From positions 1 through 5,234 of the forward strand of contig JAISXE010000339.1 in NCBI GenBank assembly GCA_031270615.1: a stretch of 5,234 nt of DNA, given 5' to 3'. Positions 5,023-5,234 of this stretch are shown here, piece by piece; the stretch's first letter is position 1, and the number at the start of each line of letters is the position of its first letter. The stretch is from Spirochaetia bacterium. GTDB taxonomy: Bacteria > Spirochaetota > Spirochaetia > DTKZ01. Position numbers and translations under genes: made by a program. The notes beneath the pieces are model-generated. The model had not been told where the DNA came from and made no database searches. It worked only from the letters and a program-made list of their open reading frames with translations.

Positions 5023-5234
5023 CAGGGTATCGGTGTTTACTTTTTTCAGTCATATTGAGCATCTTGGCACATTTTTTTGCGGATGAGCCGCAAAAAAACC
5101 GGGCTTTCCGCTGCAATTCCTCAGCCTGCCTGCGGCAGGCTTGCGGGATTTCCGCTTCAATCCCTTGTGCCCCACGGGCTTTTGCGCTTCGCGCAATCTA
5201 ATTCTATAGTGTGAGGGTAAACGCCGATGCCCTG
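5023..5234 (+). repeat. Structured repeat element, copy 2 (may run past the window)
   Basis: The ends are CAGGGTATCGGTGTTTAC (5023-5040) and its partner GTAAACGCCGATGCCCTG (5217-5234). They pair over 18 positions, with two G-T (G-U in RNA) pairs on this strand. Inside are, in order: hairpin A TTTTTTTGCGG/CCGCAAAAAAA (5072-5098), the core shared with copy 1 (5100-5180) with stems AGCCTGCC-TGC-GGCAGGCT (5123-5141), GGGATT/AATCCC (5145-5164) and GCCC-CAC-GGGC (5169-5179), and an extra hairpin TTGCGC-TTC-GCGCAA (5182-5196). The two G-U pairs favour this strand as the folded RNA. The window ends exactly at the outer arm, so the stem may continue. It has no coding capacity. Confidence 0.75.
5072..5098. 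repeat. T-rich/A-rich hairpin A of copy 2
   Basis: Seven T plus GCGG (5072-5082) pairs perfectly with CCGC plus seven A (5088-5098) around ATGAG. It occupies the same place as the 3302-3325 hairpin of copy 1, directly before the shared CGGGCTTTCC, but with different stem and loop bases. Confidence 0.7.

Noticed and set aside
3195..5234. Composite transposon or insertion sequence around the barrel gene
   Set aside because: No transposase or integrase is encoded between or beside the copies, and no target-site duplication could be identified; the repeats are kept as a structured element instead.

Overview
The window comes from a moderately GC-rich diderm bacterium. It carries the membrane end of a TRAP-type solute transporter, a MATE-family drug/metabolite exporter, and a signal-peptide-bearing outer-membrane beta-barrel protein with one POTRA-like domain. 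The barrel protein implies an outer membrane. The combination would fit a treponeme-like spirochaete or another gut anaerobe, but no gene here fixes the taxon, so this is a weak inference.

Layout. Positions 1-90 (+) are the last 29 codons of a TRAP small permease (DctQ). Its stop overlaps the start of the complete large permease DctM (87-1364, +) in an ATGA junction. Positions 1365-1666 hold no gene but several hairpins. A MATE transporter follows (1667-3055, +). A convergent Omp85-like barrel gene runs from 4980 to 3445 (-). The stretches 3056-3444 and 4981-5234, on either side of the barrel gene, are non-coding.

The most unusual content is non-coding. Two related elements, about 165 and at least 212 bases long, flank the barrel gene in opposite orientation (3195-3360 and 5023-5234). 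They share a core of about 80 bases that is almost identical. Each is closed by its own long inverted repeat, and the two closing stems are unrelated in sequence. Each has a T-rich/A-rich hairpin in the same place but with different bases. One shared stem differs by a paired 2-bp insertion (TG on one arm, CA on the other) that keeps the pairing. Structure is therefore kept while sequence changes. This suggests a structured RNA or a palindromic mobile repeat (MITE/REP-like) that folds into a multi-branched shape. No transposase is present in the window.

Functionally, DctQ and DctM form the membrane part of a periplasmic-binding-protein-dependent, ion-driven uptake system; the binding protein is probably encoded upstream, outside the window. 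The MATE protein and the barrel protein look like independent transcription units and show no clear pathway link.
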